This document shows, piece after piece, positions 7,132 through 15,344 of a stretch of DNA of 40,646 bases. The stretch's first letter is position 1, and every line of letters starts with the position of its first letter. Source of the DNA: Lachnospiraceae bacterium (GTDB lineage: Bacteria; Bacillota; Clostridia; Lachnospirales; Lachnospiraceae); the NCBI GenBank assembly GCA_910575475.1, contig CAJTGD010000046.1:1-40646 (forward strand). Direction: 5' to 3'. Under the pieces are notes generated by a model. The model searched no databases, was not told the origin of the DNA, and saw only the letters and a program-made list of their open reading frames with translations. The position numbers and the translations under genes were made by a program.

Positions 7132-10100
7132 ATGATCAACCGGAAGAAAAATGCTAAGAAAATACTGGTATTTTTTCTTGTTTTTGGTCTTATCGGCGGA
7201 ACGATGGATCATTTGCGGGTGACCGCAGCGGCGGGAACAGAGGCGGAAGGTCCTTTGGGGACAGAGCCCGGTACGGCAGAGGACATTTCTGCACAGACAG
7301 ATTGTATCTGCACAGATTTATGTACGACTGAAACGAAAGAACCGGATTGCGCCGCTTGCAGAGAAAATCTGTCTGCCTGCAAGGGACAGGCTTCGGAAGA
7401 AGAGCCGGGAAATGCCCCGGATGAAAGTGGAAACACAGATGCAGAGAACCCGGGTGCAGGGAATCTGAATCCAGGAAACTCAGGTACAGGAAGTTCGAAT
7501 CCAGGAAACTCAGGTGCAGAAAATTCGGATAACACGGATTCAAAGAACCCCGCAGACCCGGAAGCGGCCGCGGTGAAGGAGCTTCTCAATGGACTTCCGT
7601 CATTGGAGGAACTGAAGGCATTGGAGAAGAAGGAGCTGGACGAGGCATATGAGCAGATCCAGAAGGCCTTCGATGCCTATGAGAGTCTGGATGACGGCCA
7701 GAAGGCGATGCTCCCGGGAGCGGAGGAGCAGTTGAAGGAGCTGCTGGAATATTTTACAACATTGGTCATGCCTCTGGCAACAGAGGAGGATATCAAAAAT
7801 GCGTGGGACGCGATGACAGCGGCAATGACCAACTGGGAGAAGGAAGTGGATCTATCCGGTTTCCATCTCACAGAAGAGGATATGAAGCGTATCTGGCCGG
7901 ATGTGGCGCAGGATAATCCGGATCTGTTTTATGTGCTGGGCAGTAATTACTATACTTCAACAGCTACCGGAATCGTGGAAAAATGTGTATTCACCTATAA
8001 TCCGCAGTATGACCAGAGCAGTGTTGCGGAGTACAGGGCCGCGATCGACAGGGCATTTTCCCAGGTCATCGGAAATAATATGACCGATGAGCAGAAGGCG
8101 ACCGCGCTGCATGACTATCTGGTGCAGCACATGGTCTATGACCAGAATGCAAACAACAATCTGGGAATTGAAAAGCGGAATGCATATGAAGCTCTGGTCA
8201 ATGGGATCGGAGTCTGCCAGGGTTATACTCTTGCCTATGCCGCGCTGCTGAAAAAAGCGGGGATCGAGGTGGAGTATTGTAAGAGCAGATCGATGGACCA
8301 CATTTGGAATTATGTGAAGCTGGACGGCAACTGGTATCATGCGGATCTTACATATGATGACGCAACAGCCGCCAGCCAGACAGGGGAGACCGGTTATGTA
8401 AAGCATGAGTATTTTCTGCTCAGCGATACGGCCATGCAGGGAAAATCCCATACCTGGGATGCCAACAGCATCACATGCGCGGACACCAAATATGATAATT
8501 CCTGGCATAAGACCGCACCCATGAAGGAATCTGCGATTTACACGGTGAATAGCAATTCCTATTATCTGAAAATGGAAACGGTGGTTAACAACGCGAATAT
8601 CTGCCGCGGCGCGTCACTGATGAAAAGAGACGCGAGCGGAAATGAAACCCAGGTGGCAAGCTTTGATATCGAGAATCTGGGAAATGGATGGCCCATGTTT
8701 TCAATGAGCTTTTCCAGACTTTCCTGTTCCGGAGGAGTGCTGTACTTCAATGTGGGAAATTCGATTTATTCCTTCAATCCGGCAGCAGATACAGAACCGG
8801 AAAAAATCTACCGATATGAGGATCAGAGCAAGCGGATCGTGACCGGTCTTATGGCAGACGGAAACCAGCTGACTCTGGAGATTTCTTCCCAGGCCGGCAT
8901 TATTGAGGAGAAAATCGTCGTATCTGCGGGAGGCATGGAAGAGCAGGTGGATTTTGCTTTTGCGGAAAATGCAAAGACGGCGATTTACGGAGACGCGGAT
9001 TTTACCATGACTGCTCAGGGGGCGGCGGAAGGCTCCGTTGTCAGCTACAGCAGTTCGGATCCTTCTGTGGCATCGATCGACCCGGCGACGGGCCTGGTTC
9101 AGATCCATAAGGCGGGCAGCGCGGTGATTACAGCGACCGCATCGGCATCGGGGAACTATCTGGAAGCAAGCAGCACCTGTCAGCTCACGGTTTCGCCGAA
9201 GGCGCTGGCTTGGGATGTGAGCGCTCTGGAAGCGGCGGACCGGCTGGATCAGATCAAGGATCGGGAGGCGACCCTTTTCGGTGAATTGAAGCTGGAAGGC
9301 ATTTTGGAAAAGGATGCAGAAGAGGTCGTGTTTGACTGTCCGGCAGAAAAATTGTCCGGTGTCTATGAGACAGCGGAAGAAGGCAGTCAGAAGGTGGCCC
9401 TGTCCTGGAAGAACGCTCAGGATGAAGCGGTCCTTGAGGGAAATGGAAAAGAAAATTATACCATGCCCGGGGCTTTGCCGGAGATTATGGGGCAGATCAG
9501 CGCAGTCCAGGAGATCCCACAGGAGCCTGCGGACAGAAATGAATTTAAGATCGATGTGGAAAGCGGTATTTCCAAGGTGCCGGATGCCTTCCGGAATCAG
9601 GAGCATTTGAATACGCCGGGCAAGATTGAAACGGAGATGAAGCTGAAGATCCAGGAGAAGGACAGTTCAATTGCAGAGTCGGATCTGGTGATCTATGATG
9701 TGGAGCTTCTGGTCAATCTCAACGGAGCAGGCTGGGAAAAGGTGACGAAGGATAATTTCCCGGCAGACGGCCTGTCAGTCACCCTGCCGTATCCGTCCGG
9801 TACAGGCAGAGAGACACATCACTTTACGGCGGCGCATATGTTTACCGAGGATATGAATGGATTCCTTGCGGGGGATGTGGAATATCCGGAGATGACGAAT
9901 ACGGATAGCGGGATCAGCTTCAAGGTAAATGGACTTTCACCGATTGCTGTCGGCTGGAAGGATGTGAAGGACGATTCTGCTGGGGACGGCGGAAATGGCG
10001 ATGGAAGCGGCGATGGAAGTAACGGCGGAAACGGAAGTGGAAGCAATGGCGGAAGCGGAAACGGAAGCAGCGGCGGAGTCAGCAATGGAAGCGGAAACAG

Positions 10101-10278
10101 CAGCAACGGCGGAAGCGGCAATGCAAATGGAAGCGGCAGCGCGTCGAACGTTTCCGGTACTCAGGTGAACAGCCCTGTGACCGGCGACCATTTGCCGATC
10201 ATGCTGTATGTACTTCTGGCGACAGCGGCATTTGGTGCGATGATCGTAATTTTTGTAAGAAAAAAGAAAGAACGATAA
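7132..10278 (+). CDS. Cell-wall-anchored protein with transglutaminase-like domain and SPVTG sorting signal
   Basis: 1048 aa, exported. Signal peptide (residues 1-35), then a low-complexity Asn/Gly/Ser linker with NPGNSG repeats (about 105-145). The transglutaminase-like core has C362 (GVCQGYT), H390 (DHIWNYV) and D405 (HADLTYDD), a complete Cys-His-Asp triad. A Big_2-like segment (SYSSSDPSVASIDPATGLV) lies near 640-690, and a Gly/Ser/Asn-rich wall-spanning stretch near 945-1005. The C-terminus is SPVTGD, a hydrophobic helix and RKKKER, a sortase signal of the SPxTG type known from C. difficile sortase substrates. AAGGAG lies 8 nt before ATG. The triad could act in crosslinking or proteolysis; substrate unknown. 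Confidence 0.88.
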   Translation: MINRKKNAKKILVFFLVFGLIGGTMDHLRVTAAAGTEAEGPLGTEPGTAEDISAQTDCICTDLCTTETKEPDCAACRENLSACKGQASEEEPGNAPDESGNTDAENPGAGNLNPGNSGTGSSNPGNSGAENSDNTDSKNPADPEAAAVKELLNGLPSLEELKALEKKELDEAYEQIQKAFDAYESLDDGQKAMLPGAEEQLKELLEYFTTLVMPLATEEDIKNAWDAMTAAMTNWEKEVDLSGFHLTEEDMKRIWPDVAQDNPDLFYVLGSNYYTSTATGIVEKCVFTYNPQYDQSSVAEYRAAIDRAFSQVIGNNMTDEQKATALHDYLVQHMVYDQNANNNLGIEKRNAYEALVNGIGVCQGYTLAYAALLKKAGIEVEYCKSRSMDHIWNYVKLDGNWYHADLTYDDATAASQTGETGYVKHEYFLLSDTAMQGKSHTWDANSITCADTKYDNSWHKTAPMKESAIYTVNSNSYYLKMETVVNNANICRGASLMKRDASGNETQVASFDIENLGNGWPMFSMSFSRLSCSGGVLYFNVGNSIYSFNPAADTEPEKIYRYEDQSKRIVTGLMADGNQLTLEISSQAGIIEEKIVVSAGGMEEQVDFAFAENAKTAIYGDADFTMTAQGAAEGSVVSYSSSDPSVASIDPATGLVQIHKAGSAVITATASASGNYLEASSTCQLTVSPKALAWDVSALEAADRLDQIKDREATLFGELKLEGILEKDAEEVVFDCPAEKLSGVYETAEEGSQKVALSWKNAQDEAVLEGNGKENYTMPGALPEIMGQISAVQEIPQEPADRNEFKIDVESGISKVPDAFRNQEHLNTPGKIETEMKLKIQEKDSSIAESDLVIYDVELLVNLNGAGWEKVTKDNFPADGLSVTLPYPSGTGRETHHFTAAHMFTEDMNGFLAGDVEYPEMTNTDSGISFKVNGLSPIAVGWKDVKDDSAGDGGNGDGSGDGSNGGNGSGSNGGSGNGSSGGVSNGSGNSSNGGSGNANGSGSASNVSGTQVNSPVTGDHLPIMLYVLLATAAFGAMIVIFVRKKKER

Positions 10279-10284
10279 GGAGAT

Positions 10285-10373
10285 ATTATCTTAGTATCGC
10301 GCAAGAAATTGTTCATAAGTCTAAGATAATGATGTAAGAGAAAACGGAGAGTGTAAATAGCTCTCCGCTTTTT
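10285..10373 (+). terminator. Stem-loop and terminator after the surface protein gene
   Basis: An outer 10 bp inverted repeat, ATTATCTTAG (10285-10294) with CTAAGATAAT (10321-10330), is followed by a compact hairpin CGGAGAG/CTCTCCG (10345-10351, 10361-10367) with a T-rich tail. The second hairpin has terminator form. Confidence 0.7.
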
Positions 10374-10402
10374 CAATACTAACATATTCGTAACCTGTTT
10401 CC

Positions 10403-10810
10403 CTACAAACGCCCTTCCATCAGATCCTCCAATGTGATCCCATAAAAAAAATCATGAACCAGCGTATCGTACTTTTTCCATAATGGCAAAGTAATGCAGC
10501 CTTCGCTCCGGGGGCAGGCTTCCGCGTCCGGCATCAGGCAGGCAACCGGGGCGAGGGGACCTTCGGTCAGTTCAATGATCTCACCCACGGTATATTCTCC
10601 GGGAGAGCGGGTCAGCCTGTAGCCGCCGCCCTTTCCGCGGAGTCCCTTCAAAATATTTCCCTTTACGAGTATTTTTAAAATGATCTCCAGATATTTTTCG
10701 GAGATTTCCTGCCGTTTCGCGATTTCCTTTAACGGAATATAATCCTCTTCCCGGTGCTGTGCAAGATCGACCATGACCCGGAGCGCATAGCGGGCTTTCG
10801 TTGAGATCAT
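10403..10810 (-). CDS. Rrf2-family transcriptional regulator (IscR/CymR-like)
   Basis: 135 aa from ATG 10810, with GGAGG upstream. N-terminal winged helix (MISTKARYALRVMVDLA, EISEKYLEIIL, GLRGKGGGYRL). Three cysteines at C91, C99 and C105 sit where IscR binds a [2Fe-2S] cluster, though spacing is 7 and 5 rather than 5 and 5; CymR, the cysteine-metabolism regulator of Firmicutes, lacks such ligands. It is divergent from cysK, so control of cysteine synthesis is the obvious role. Whether the cluster exists is inference. Confidence 0.85.
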   Translation of the reverse strand: MISTKARYALRVMVDLAQHREEDYIPLKEIAKRQEISEKYLEIILKILVKGNILKGLRGKGGGYRLTRSPGEYTVGEIIELTEGPLAPVACLMPDAEACPRSEGCITLPLWKKYDTLVHDFFYGITLEDLMEGRL

Positions 10811-10837
10811 AGAAAGATACCTCCAATCTTTTCTTAA

Positions 10838-10866
10838 ATTATAGAGTCAATTGGAAAAAAATTCAA
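10838..10866 (-). promoter_or_regulatory. Promoter of the Rrf2 regulator gene
   Basis: On the minus strand TTGAAT (plus 10861-10866), a 17 bp spacer and TATAAT (10838-10843), about 28 bp upstream of ATG 10810. It lies back to back with the cysK promoter. Confidence 0.65.
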
Positions 10867-10878
10867 TAAAAACATATA

Positions 10879-10913
10879 AACCTATTGACATAGTAGGTAA
10901 ATAGTAGTAATAT
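10879..10913 (+). promoter_or_regulatory. cysK promoter with a probable Rrf2 operator
   Basis: TTGACA (10885-10890), 17 bp, TAATAT (10908-10913). ACCTA...TAGGT dyad arms lie around the -35 (ACCTATTGACATAGTAGGT), a position where Rrf2 binding would block RNA polymerase. The leader to ATG 11030 is about 110 nt. Confidence 0.6.
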
Positions 10914-11029
10914 GCATTCAATGATCCATAGAGGAGAAAGTAAAAAGCTATGTGTTCTGACGCACACTCGCGCCAAAGCGCGGCTGCTACAGCAATCATT
11001 TTCCCTCAGGACCAGGAAAGGAGAGTAAA

Positions 11030-11959
11030 ATGGCAGCTTATTACAAAGGTACGCTCGGACTGATCGGCAATACTCCGCTGGTTGAGGTCGTGAATATGGA
11101 AAAGGAGCTTGGATTGAGGGCAACGGTCCTGGTGAAGCTGGAATATCTGAATCCGGCGGGAAGTGTAAAGGACAGGATCGCGAAGGCGATGCTGGAGGAC
11201 GCAGAGGACAAAGGGCTGTTGAAAAAAGGCTCTGTCATCATCGAGCCAACATCGGGAAATACAGGCATTGGCCTGGCAGCGATCGGGGCTGCGAAGGGCT
11301 ATCGGGTGATCCTTACCATGCCCGAGACCATGAGCATAGAACGGAGAAATATTTTAAAGGCATACGGTGCGGAGCTGGTATTGACGGACGGCGCGAAAGG
11401 GATGAAAGGGGCCATTGAAAAGGCGGAGGAGCTTGCGGGAGAGATTCCGGACAGCTTTCTTCCCGGGCAGTTTGTAAATCCGGCGAACCCGGCAGCCCAT
11501 AAAGCGGCGACAGGGCCGGAGATCTGGAGGGATACGGACGGAAAGGTAGATATTTTCATTGCAGGGGTAGGAACCGGCGGTACGGTTACAGGAGTCGGGG
11601 AGTACCTCAAGGAGAAAAATCCGGAGATCAGAGTCGTGGCGCTGGAGCCGGAGGATTCCCCCGTATTATCGGAAGGGAAAGCCGGGGCGCATAAGATCCA
11701 GGGGATCGGCGCGGGATTTATACCGGAGGTACTGAATACCTCCGTATACGACGAGGTGTTCAGAGCAAAAAATGAAGATGCCTTTGCCGCGGCAAAGCTG
11801 CTTGCGAAAAAAGAGGGCATCCTGGTCGGGATTTCTTCCGGCGCCGCGCTGCATGGAGCCATCGAGCTGGCAAAGCGGCCGGAGAATGAAGGCAAAATGA
11901 TCGTGGCGCTGTTGCCGGATTCCGGGGACAGATATTACTCAACACCGTTGTTTTCATGA
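11030..11959 (+). CDS. cysK: Cysteine synthase A (O-acetylserine sulfhydrylase)
   Basis: 309 aa, near the family length. It makes L-cysteine from O-acetylserine and sulfide with PLP. K47 (NPAGSVKDR) is the PLP Schiff-base lysine. TSGNTG (74-79) is the substrate/PLP loop and GTGGT (181-185) the phosphate-binding loop. The C-terminus (PDSGDRYYSTPLF) is typical. GGAGAG lies 6 nt before ATG. Divergent from an Rrf2 regulator and upstream of a second sulfhydrylase gene, so the locus handles sulfide assimilation. Confidence 0.97.
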   Translation: MAAYYKGTLGLIGNTPLVEVVNMEKELGLRATVLVKLEYLNPAGSVKDRIAKAMLEDAEDKGLLKKGSVIIEPTSGNTGIGLAAIGAAKGYRVILTMPETMSIERRNILKAYGAELVLTDGAKGMKGAIEKAEELAGEIPDSFLPGQFVNPANPAAHKAATGPEIWRDTDGKVDIFIAGVGTGGTVTGVGEYLKEKNPEIRVVALEPEDSPVLSEGKAGAHKIQGIGAGFIPEVLNTSVYDEVFRAKNEDAFAAAKLLAKKEGILVGISSGAALHGAIELAKRPENEGKMIVALLPDSGDRYYSTPLFS

Positions 11960-11961
11960 GA

Positions 11962-12168
11962 AAATTTTCCAATTGTACGGTTGGATGCTCTAAAGAGCCT
12001 CCAACCTACTCATCCATTCGCAAAAACCGTGCTTACGCACTCTAACGTCTGCTAACGCAGCCGCTTTTTGCTCATTTATGAGTAGGTTGCTAATCCAAAA
12101 TTTCAGTTTTATTGCAATAAATTGCATAAAACTGAAATTTCGGATTGCAACCGTACAGTTGGAAATTT
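11962..12168. repeat. Nested-hairpin repeat, copy A (full length)
   Basis: The 207 bp between cysK and the metY-like gene are bounded by imperfect terminal repeats around TCCAA(T/C)TGTACGGTTG and its complement. Inside are CAACCTACTCAT (12002-12013) with ATGAGTAGGTTG (12078-12089), perfect 12 bp arms, and AAATTTCAGTTTTAT (12098-12112) with ATAAAACTGAAATTT (12126-12140), perfect 15 bp arms. Small stems GTGC/GCAC and CTGC/GCAG lie between. The strand could fold into a multi-branched structure. No ORF. Related copies lie at 13579, 14219 and 16005. Confidence 0.75.
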
Positions 12169-12253
12169 GATACATTAAAGTGATAAAGTGTGAGACAAAT
12201 AAAAACAGATGTGCTAAAATGATTACCGAAACAGATCAAGGAGGACAATAAAA

Positions 12254-13561
12254 ATGGCAGATATAAAAGATTCGAAAAACTGGGGATTTGAGACAAGGCA
12301 GCTACATATCGGGCAGGAGCAGGCGGACCCGGCCACAGACGCGAGGGCGGTTCCCATCTACGCGACCACTTCTTACGTGTTCCATGATTCCCAGCATGCG
12401 GCAGACCGTTTCGGACTCCGTGACGCGGGAAATATTTACGGAAGGCTGACCAATCCCACCCAGGATATTTTTGAACAGCGCATTGCGTCCCTGGAGGGCG
12501 GCGTGGCGGCTCTTGCGGCGGCATCCGGCGCGGCGGCGATCAGCTATACATTTCAGGCGCTGGCGAAATCAGGGGAGCATATCGTGGCATCCAAGACGAT
12601 CTACGGCGGAACCTACAATCTGCTGGCCCACACCCTTCCGCTGACCAACGGCGTGAACACAACCTTTGTGGACCCGGAGGAGGAAGGCTCCTTCGAGGCG
12701 GCGATCCAGGAGAATACGAAAGCAATCTTTGTGGAAACACTGGGAAATCCGAATTCCAACCTGGCTGACCTGGAAAAGCTGGCTGAAACGGCGCATAAGC
12801 ATCAGATCCCGCTGGTCGTGGATTCCACATTTGCGACCCCCTATCTGATCCGCCCGATCGAGTATGGAGCAGACATTGTGGTTCATTCCGCGACAAAATT
12901 TATCGGGGGCCATGGAACAGCCATCGGCGGCGTGATCGTGGACAGCGGCAATTTTGACTGGAAGGCATCCGGCAGATACCCCTGGATTTCGGAACCGAAT
13001 CCGAGCTATCATGGAGTATCCTTCTCCGACGCGGCGGGGGCGGCAGCCTTCGTGACCTACATCCGCGCGGTGCTCCTGCGGGATACCGGCGCAACACTTT
13101 CCCCGTTCCACGCGTTTCTCTTTCTCCAGGGACTGGAAACCCTGTCGCTCCGTGTAGAGCGCCATGTGAGCAACGCATTGAAGATCGTGGAGTACCTTGC
13201 GAAGCATCCCCAGGTGGAGGCGGTGCATCATCCGTCGCTGGCAAGTGAGCCCAGCCACGGATTATATCAGAAATATCTTCCCAATGGGGGCGGCTCGATC
13301 TTTGCATTTGAGATCAAAGGGGACGCAGAGACGGCACAGAAATTTATCGACAACCTTGCCATCTTCTCCCTTCTGGCAAATGTGGCGGACGTGAAATCCC
13401 TGGTGATCCACCCGGCAACGACGACTCACAGCCAGAGCACGGAGGAGGAGCTTGCGGAACAGGGGATCCGGCCGAATACGATCCGGCTTTCCATTGGGAT
13501 TGAAAAGGCAGAGGACCTGATCGCGGCGCTGGAGGCGGCGTTTGAGGCGGTGAAGGAGTGA
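12254..13561 (+). CDS. metY: O-acetylhomoserine aminocarboxypropyltransferase (sulfhydrylase)
   Basis: 435 aa, normal for the family. PLP enzyme of the Cys/Met metabolism class that makes homocysteine from O-acetylhomoserine and sulfide. K215 in VHSATKFIGGHG is the PLP lysine. YGRLTNPT and SATKFIGGHG are family signatures, and the long C-terminal part with HPATTTHSQ is typical of O-acetylhomoserine sulfhydrylases rather than shorter cystathionine synthases. GGAGG lies upstream. It follows cysK on the same strand, separated by a structured repeat and possibly a weak own promoter near 12192-12220. Confidence 0.93.
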   Translation: MADIKDSKNWGFETRQLHIGQEQADPATDARAVPIYATTSYVFHDSQHAADRFGLRDAGNIYGRLTNPTQDIFEQRIASLEGGVAALAAASGAAAISYTFQALAKSGEHIVASKTIYGGTYNLLAHTLPLTNGVNTTFVDPEEEGSFEAAIQENTKAIFVETLGNPNSNLADLEKLAETAHKHQIPLVVDSTFATPYLIRPIEYGADIVVHSATKFIGGHGTAIGGVIVDSGNFDWKASGRYPWISEPNPSYHGVSFSDAAGAAAFVTYIRAVLLRDTGATLSPFHAFLFLQGLETLSLRVERHVSNALKIVEYLAKHPQVEAVHHPSLASEPSHGLYQKYLPNGGGSIFAFEIKGDAETAQKFIDNLAIFSLLANVADVKSLVIHPATTTHSQSTEEELAEQGIRPNTIRLSIGIEKAEDLIAALEAAFEAVKE

Positions 13562-13578
13562 GAAACTGTAAAAAATAA

Positions 13579-13662
13579 CTAACTGTACGGTTGGATGATC
13601 TAAAGATCATCCAACCTGCGCATCCATTCGCAAAATCCGTGCTATCGCAACCGTACAGTTAG
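13579..13662. repeat. Nested-hairpin repeat, copy B (internally deleted)
   Basis: Ends CTAACTGTACGGTTG (13579-13593) and CAACCGTACAGTTAG (13648-13662) are perfect 15 bp arms. Inside, GGTTGGATGATCT with AGATCATCCAACC forms a 13 bp stem; next comes CATCCATTCGCAAAA, shared with copy A, and the later stems are missing. It sits just downstream of the metY stop. Confidence 0.75.
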
Positions 13663-13760
13663 AAAAATAACGGACACATCACTTCTCCGGCTGCACAGAG
13701 CAAAAAGCCTCGACGTAGTAATGCGGGATGAAAATGAGATGAAAGCATGATGGATATTAA

Positions 13761-13795
13761 GAAAGCGGAGAGCGTAAAAGCCCTCCGCTTTCTTG
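13761..13795 (+). terminator. Terminator of the cysK-metY region
   Basis: GAAAGCGGAG (13761-13770) pairs perfectly with CTCCGCTTTC (13783-13792). The T-run is short, but position and stem fit a terminator about 200 bp after metY. Confidence 0.65.
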
Positions 13796-13870
13796 CCCTA
13801 AGTCAATTTTAAATAGAACGGTTTCGTTTGGGGCGTGGACAATTATAGATTGGAATGGTATCATAAAAAA
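13791..13870 (+). repeat. 80 bp segment shared with 25410-25490
   Basis: TCTTGCC(C/G)TAAGTCAATT through GGGGCGTGGACAATTATAGA to ATGGTATCATAAAAAA is repeated at 25410-25490 with about seven differences. There it belongs to an open frame; here a 1 bp loss and stops break it. It is followed by a short ORF (MNTIIPLILENVKTIG) at 13935 of unknown meaning. Confidence 0.6.
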
Positions 13871-14013
13871 CGGAAGAACATTTTCCATACAGTTCCTTAG
13901 TCAGATACGTCTTAAAAAGAAAGGCAGGCGCAAGATGAATACGATTATCCCATTGATTTTAGAAAATGTAAAAACGATAGGTTATTCATCGCTTACGAAA
14001 TGACTAAAAAGTG

Positions 14014-14157
14014 CCCCTTATAGGGGAGCCAGTAGTAGGTAAGTAAAGCATTCCTTATAGGAGGGCAAGTAACAGGCTTGTAACATCCCCCTTTAAAGGG
14101 GAGCACGCAGTCGCCCTTACAGGGCTCTTCCAAACCACCACTTGAAGTGGTGGTTTG
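14014..14157. repeat. Cluster of palindromic hairpins, possibly an IS200/IS605-type end
   Basis: Five short stem-loops in 144 bp: CCCCTTATAGGGG (14014-14026), TCCTTATAGGA (14052-14062), CCCCTTTAAAGGGG (14088-14101), GCCCTTACAGGGC (14113-14125) and a 27 bp near-perfect palindrome of CAAACCACCACTT and its complement (14131-14157). Subterminal hairpins mark IS200/IS605 elements and their TnpB guide RNAs, but no transposase is present. The assignment is inference. Confidence 0.45.
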
Positions 14158-14218
14158 TGACTGAATTTCATCTTATCAAATTCTTCTCCAAATTCTTTTT
14201 CTACAATGAGAATAATAT

Positions 14219-14288
14219 CTCCATTTTCATTGCAATAAATTGCATGAAAATGACCTATCGAATCGCAACCGCACAGCTGGAAATTTTT
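14219..14288. repeat. Nested-hairpin repeat, copy D (right half only)
   Basis: TTTTCAT-TGCAATAAATTGC-ATGAAAA, then GCAACCGCACAGCTGGAAAT, matches the right half of copy A (same loop TGCAATAAATTGC, end differing by two bases). No left end was found, so this is a relic. Confidence 0.55.
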
Positions 14289-14347
14289 CAAATTCTTGCG
14301 TACTTTCACTCTTTCAATGTGACTGAAAGCATCCTCACGAATCATAT

Positions 14348-14947
14348 TTACTTCATTCTATCAGCTTCAGTTAATTCACGAATCACTCGACAAGGATTCC
14401 CTGCCGCCAAACTATGTGGAGGGATACTTCTTGTAACAACACTTCCTGCACCAATTACACTTCCTTCTCCAATAGTTACACCACCGCAGACAATAACATT
14501 AGCTGCTAACCAACAGTCATTTCCTATGGTAATCGGTTTAGCATATTCCAGATTATAATAACTTCCATCTTCTCGTTGCCTTACATTTCGTTCTTCTGGT
14601 AAAAGAGGATGCATTGGAGTTGCTAAGGTAACATTTGGTCCAATCATCACGTTATCACCAATATGTACCGGGCATACATCCAGACAGGTGAAGTTAAAAT
14701 TCGTTCCGCAAAACTTACCAAAGTATGTATTGCAACCATAATCAAAATAAACAGGTGCCTGAAGACCTGGCAAATTAGGAGTATTAGGAAGCAACTCCCG
14801 AAGAATATCCATACGTTTTTCTGACTCATCTTCATCAATTTGGTTATATTGTCTGGCTAGTTTTCTTGCTTTTATAAGTAATTCCGTCAGCTCTGAATCA
14901 GATGGGTCATACAACATTCCAGCAAGCATTTTTTCTTTTTCGGTCAT
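14348..14947 (-). CDS. Maltose/galactoside O-acetyltransferase family protein (LacA/Maa type)
   Basis: 199 aa. N-terminal Mac domain (EKMLAGMLYDPSDSEL) and a left-handed beta helix of hexapeptide repeats (VHIGDNVMIGPNVTL, ITIGNDCWLAANVIVCGGVTIGEGSVIGAGSVV). H in TPMHPL is the expected catalytic histidine. It transfers acetyl from acetyl-CoA to sugar hydroxyls, often as detoxification. The gene is more AT-rich than cysK/metY and surrounded by repeats, suggesting a separate acquisition. Confidence 0.92.
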   Translation of the reverse strand: MTEKEKMLAGMLYDPSDSELTELLIKARKLARQYNQIDEDESEKRMDILRELLPNTPNLPGLQAPVYFDYGCNTYFGKFCGTNFNFTCLDVCPVHIGDNVMIGPNVTLATPMHPLLPEERNVRQREDGSYYNLEYAKPITIGNDCWLAANVIVCGGVTIGEGSVIGAGSVVTRSIPPHSLAAGNPCRVIRELTEADRMK

Positions 14948-15139
14948 TTCGATAATTCCTCCATCAACTTAACGATTTGTCAATGGCTCCATTATACCGC
15001 AATCACTTCCCAGAGGAAATAGATTTTACAAAAAATTCAGTTTGCGGTCGTCCATCCATCCTTCTTTCCGCTGCCTGCGGCACACGATTTCAAATACATA
15101 CTCTTCCTCTGTCCTGACAGTGGGCAGGCTGTTCCGCTC

Positions 15140-15316
15140 TGGAACATGGAAAGAACAGGATCCGCATACTGTTGCAGCTACAACAAAGCATTTTTGTGAA
15201 GGTACGGAATATTGCACACCAGAGCAGGTTGCACAAGTTGCCCTGTTTCTTGCAAGCGATAATCTATTGCTGTTAACGGTCAGTGCATTGTTGTAGATCA
15301 TGGTGGAAATTTGTAA
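15140..15316 (+). pseudogene. Short-chain dehydrogenase/reductase, 3' remnant
   Basis: TPEQVAQVALFLASD is the classic C-terminal segment of SDR enzymes. The expected ending (VDHGGNL then TAA 15314-15316) is present but in another frame, so one frameshift lies between about 15262 and 15295. The Rossmann and catalytic parts are absent. It lies 29 bp before the old-yellow-enzyme fragment on the same strand, suggesting a former operon of two NAD(P)H-dependent reductases. Confidence 0.65.
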
Positions 15317-15344
15317 CAAATTATAGAAAACAGAGAGGTGTCAA

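Noticed and set aside
8701..9606. 301 aa open frame on the minus strand inside the large surface protein gene
   Set aside because: It lies entirely within a well-supported gene, has no ribosome site and its protein is Arg/His/Cys-rich without family character, as expected of an antisense shadow.
9980..10140. Tandem Gly/Ser/Asn repeats near the end of the surface protein, considered as a CRISPR-like or satellite repeat
   Set aside because: Irregular units that stay in frame and encode a wall-spanning linker; no spacer pattern.
13935..14001. Short ORF MNTIIPLILENVKTIGYSSLTK
   Set aside because: 22 codons with a weak ribosome site between a repeat segment and a hairpin cluster; not enough to call a gene.
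15026..15120. Minus-strand fragment reading TVRTEEEYVFEIVCRRQRKE
   Set aside because: It looks coding but is only about 30 residues, lacks a start and matches no family I can name; left unassigned.
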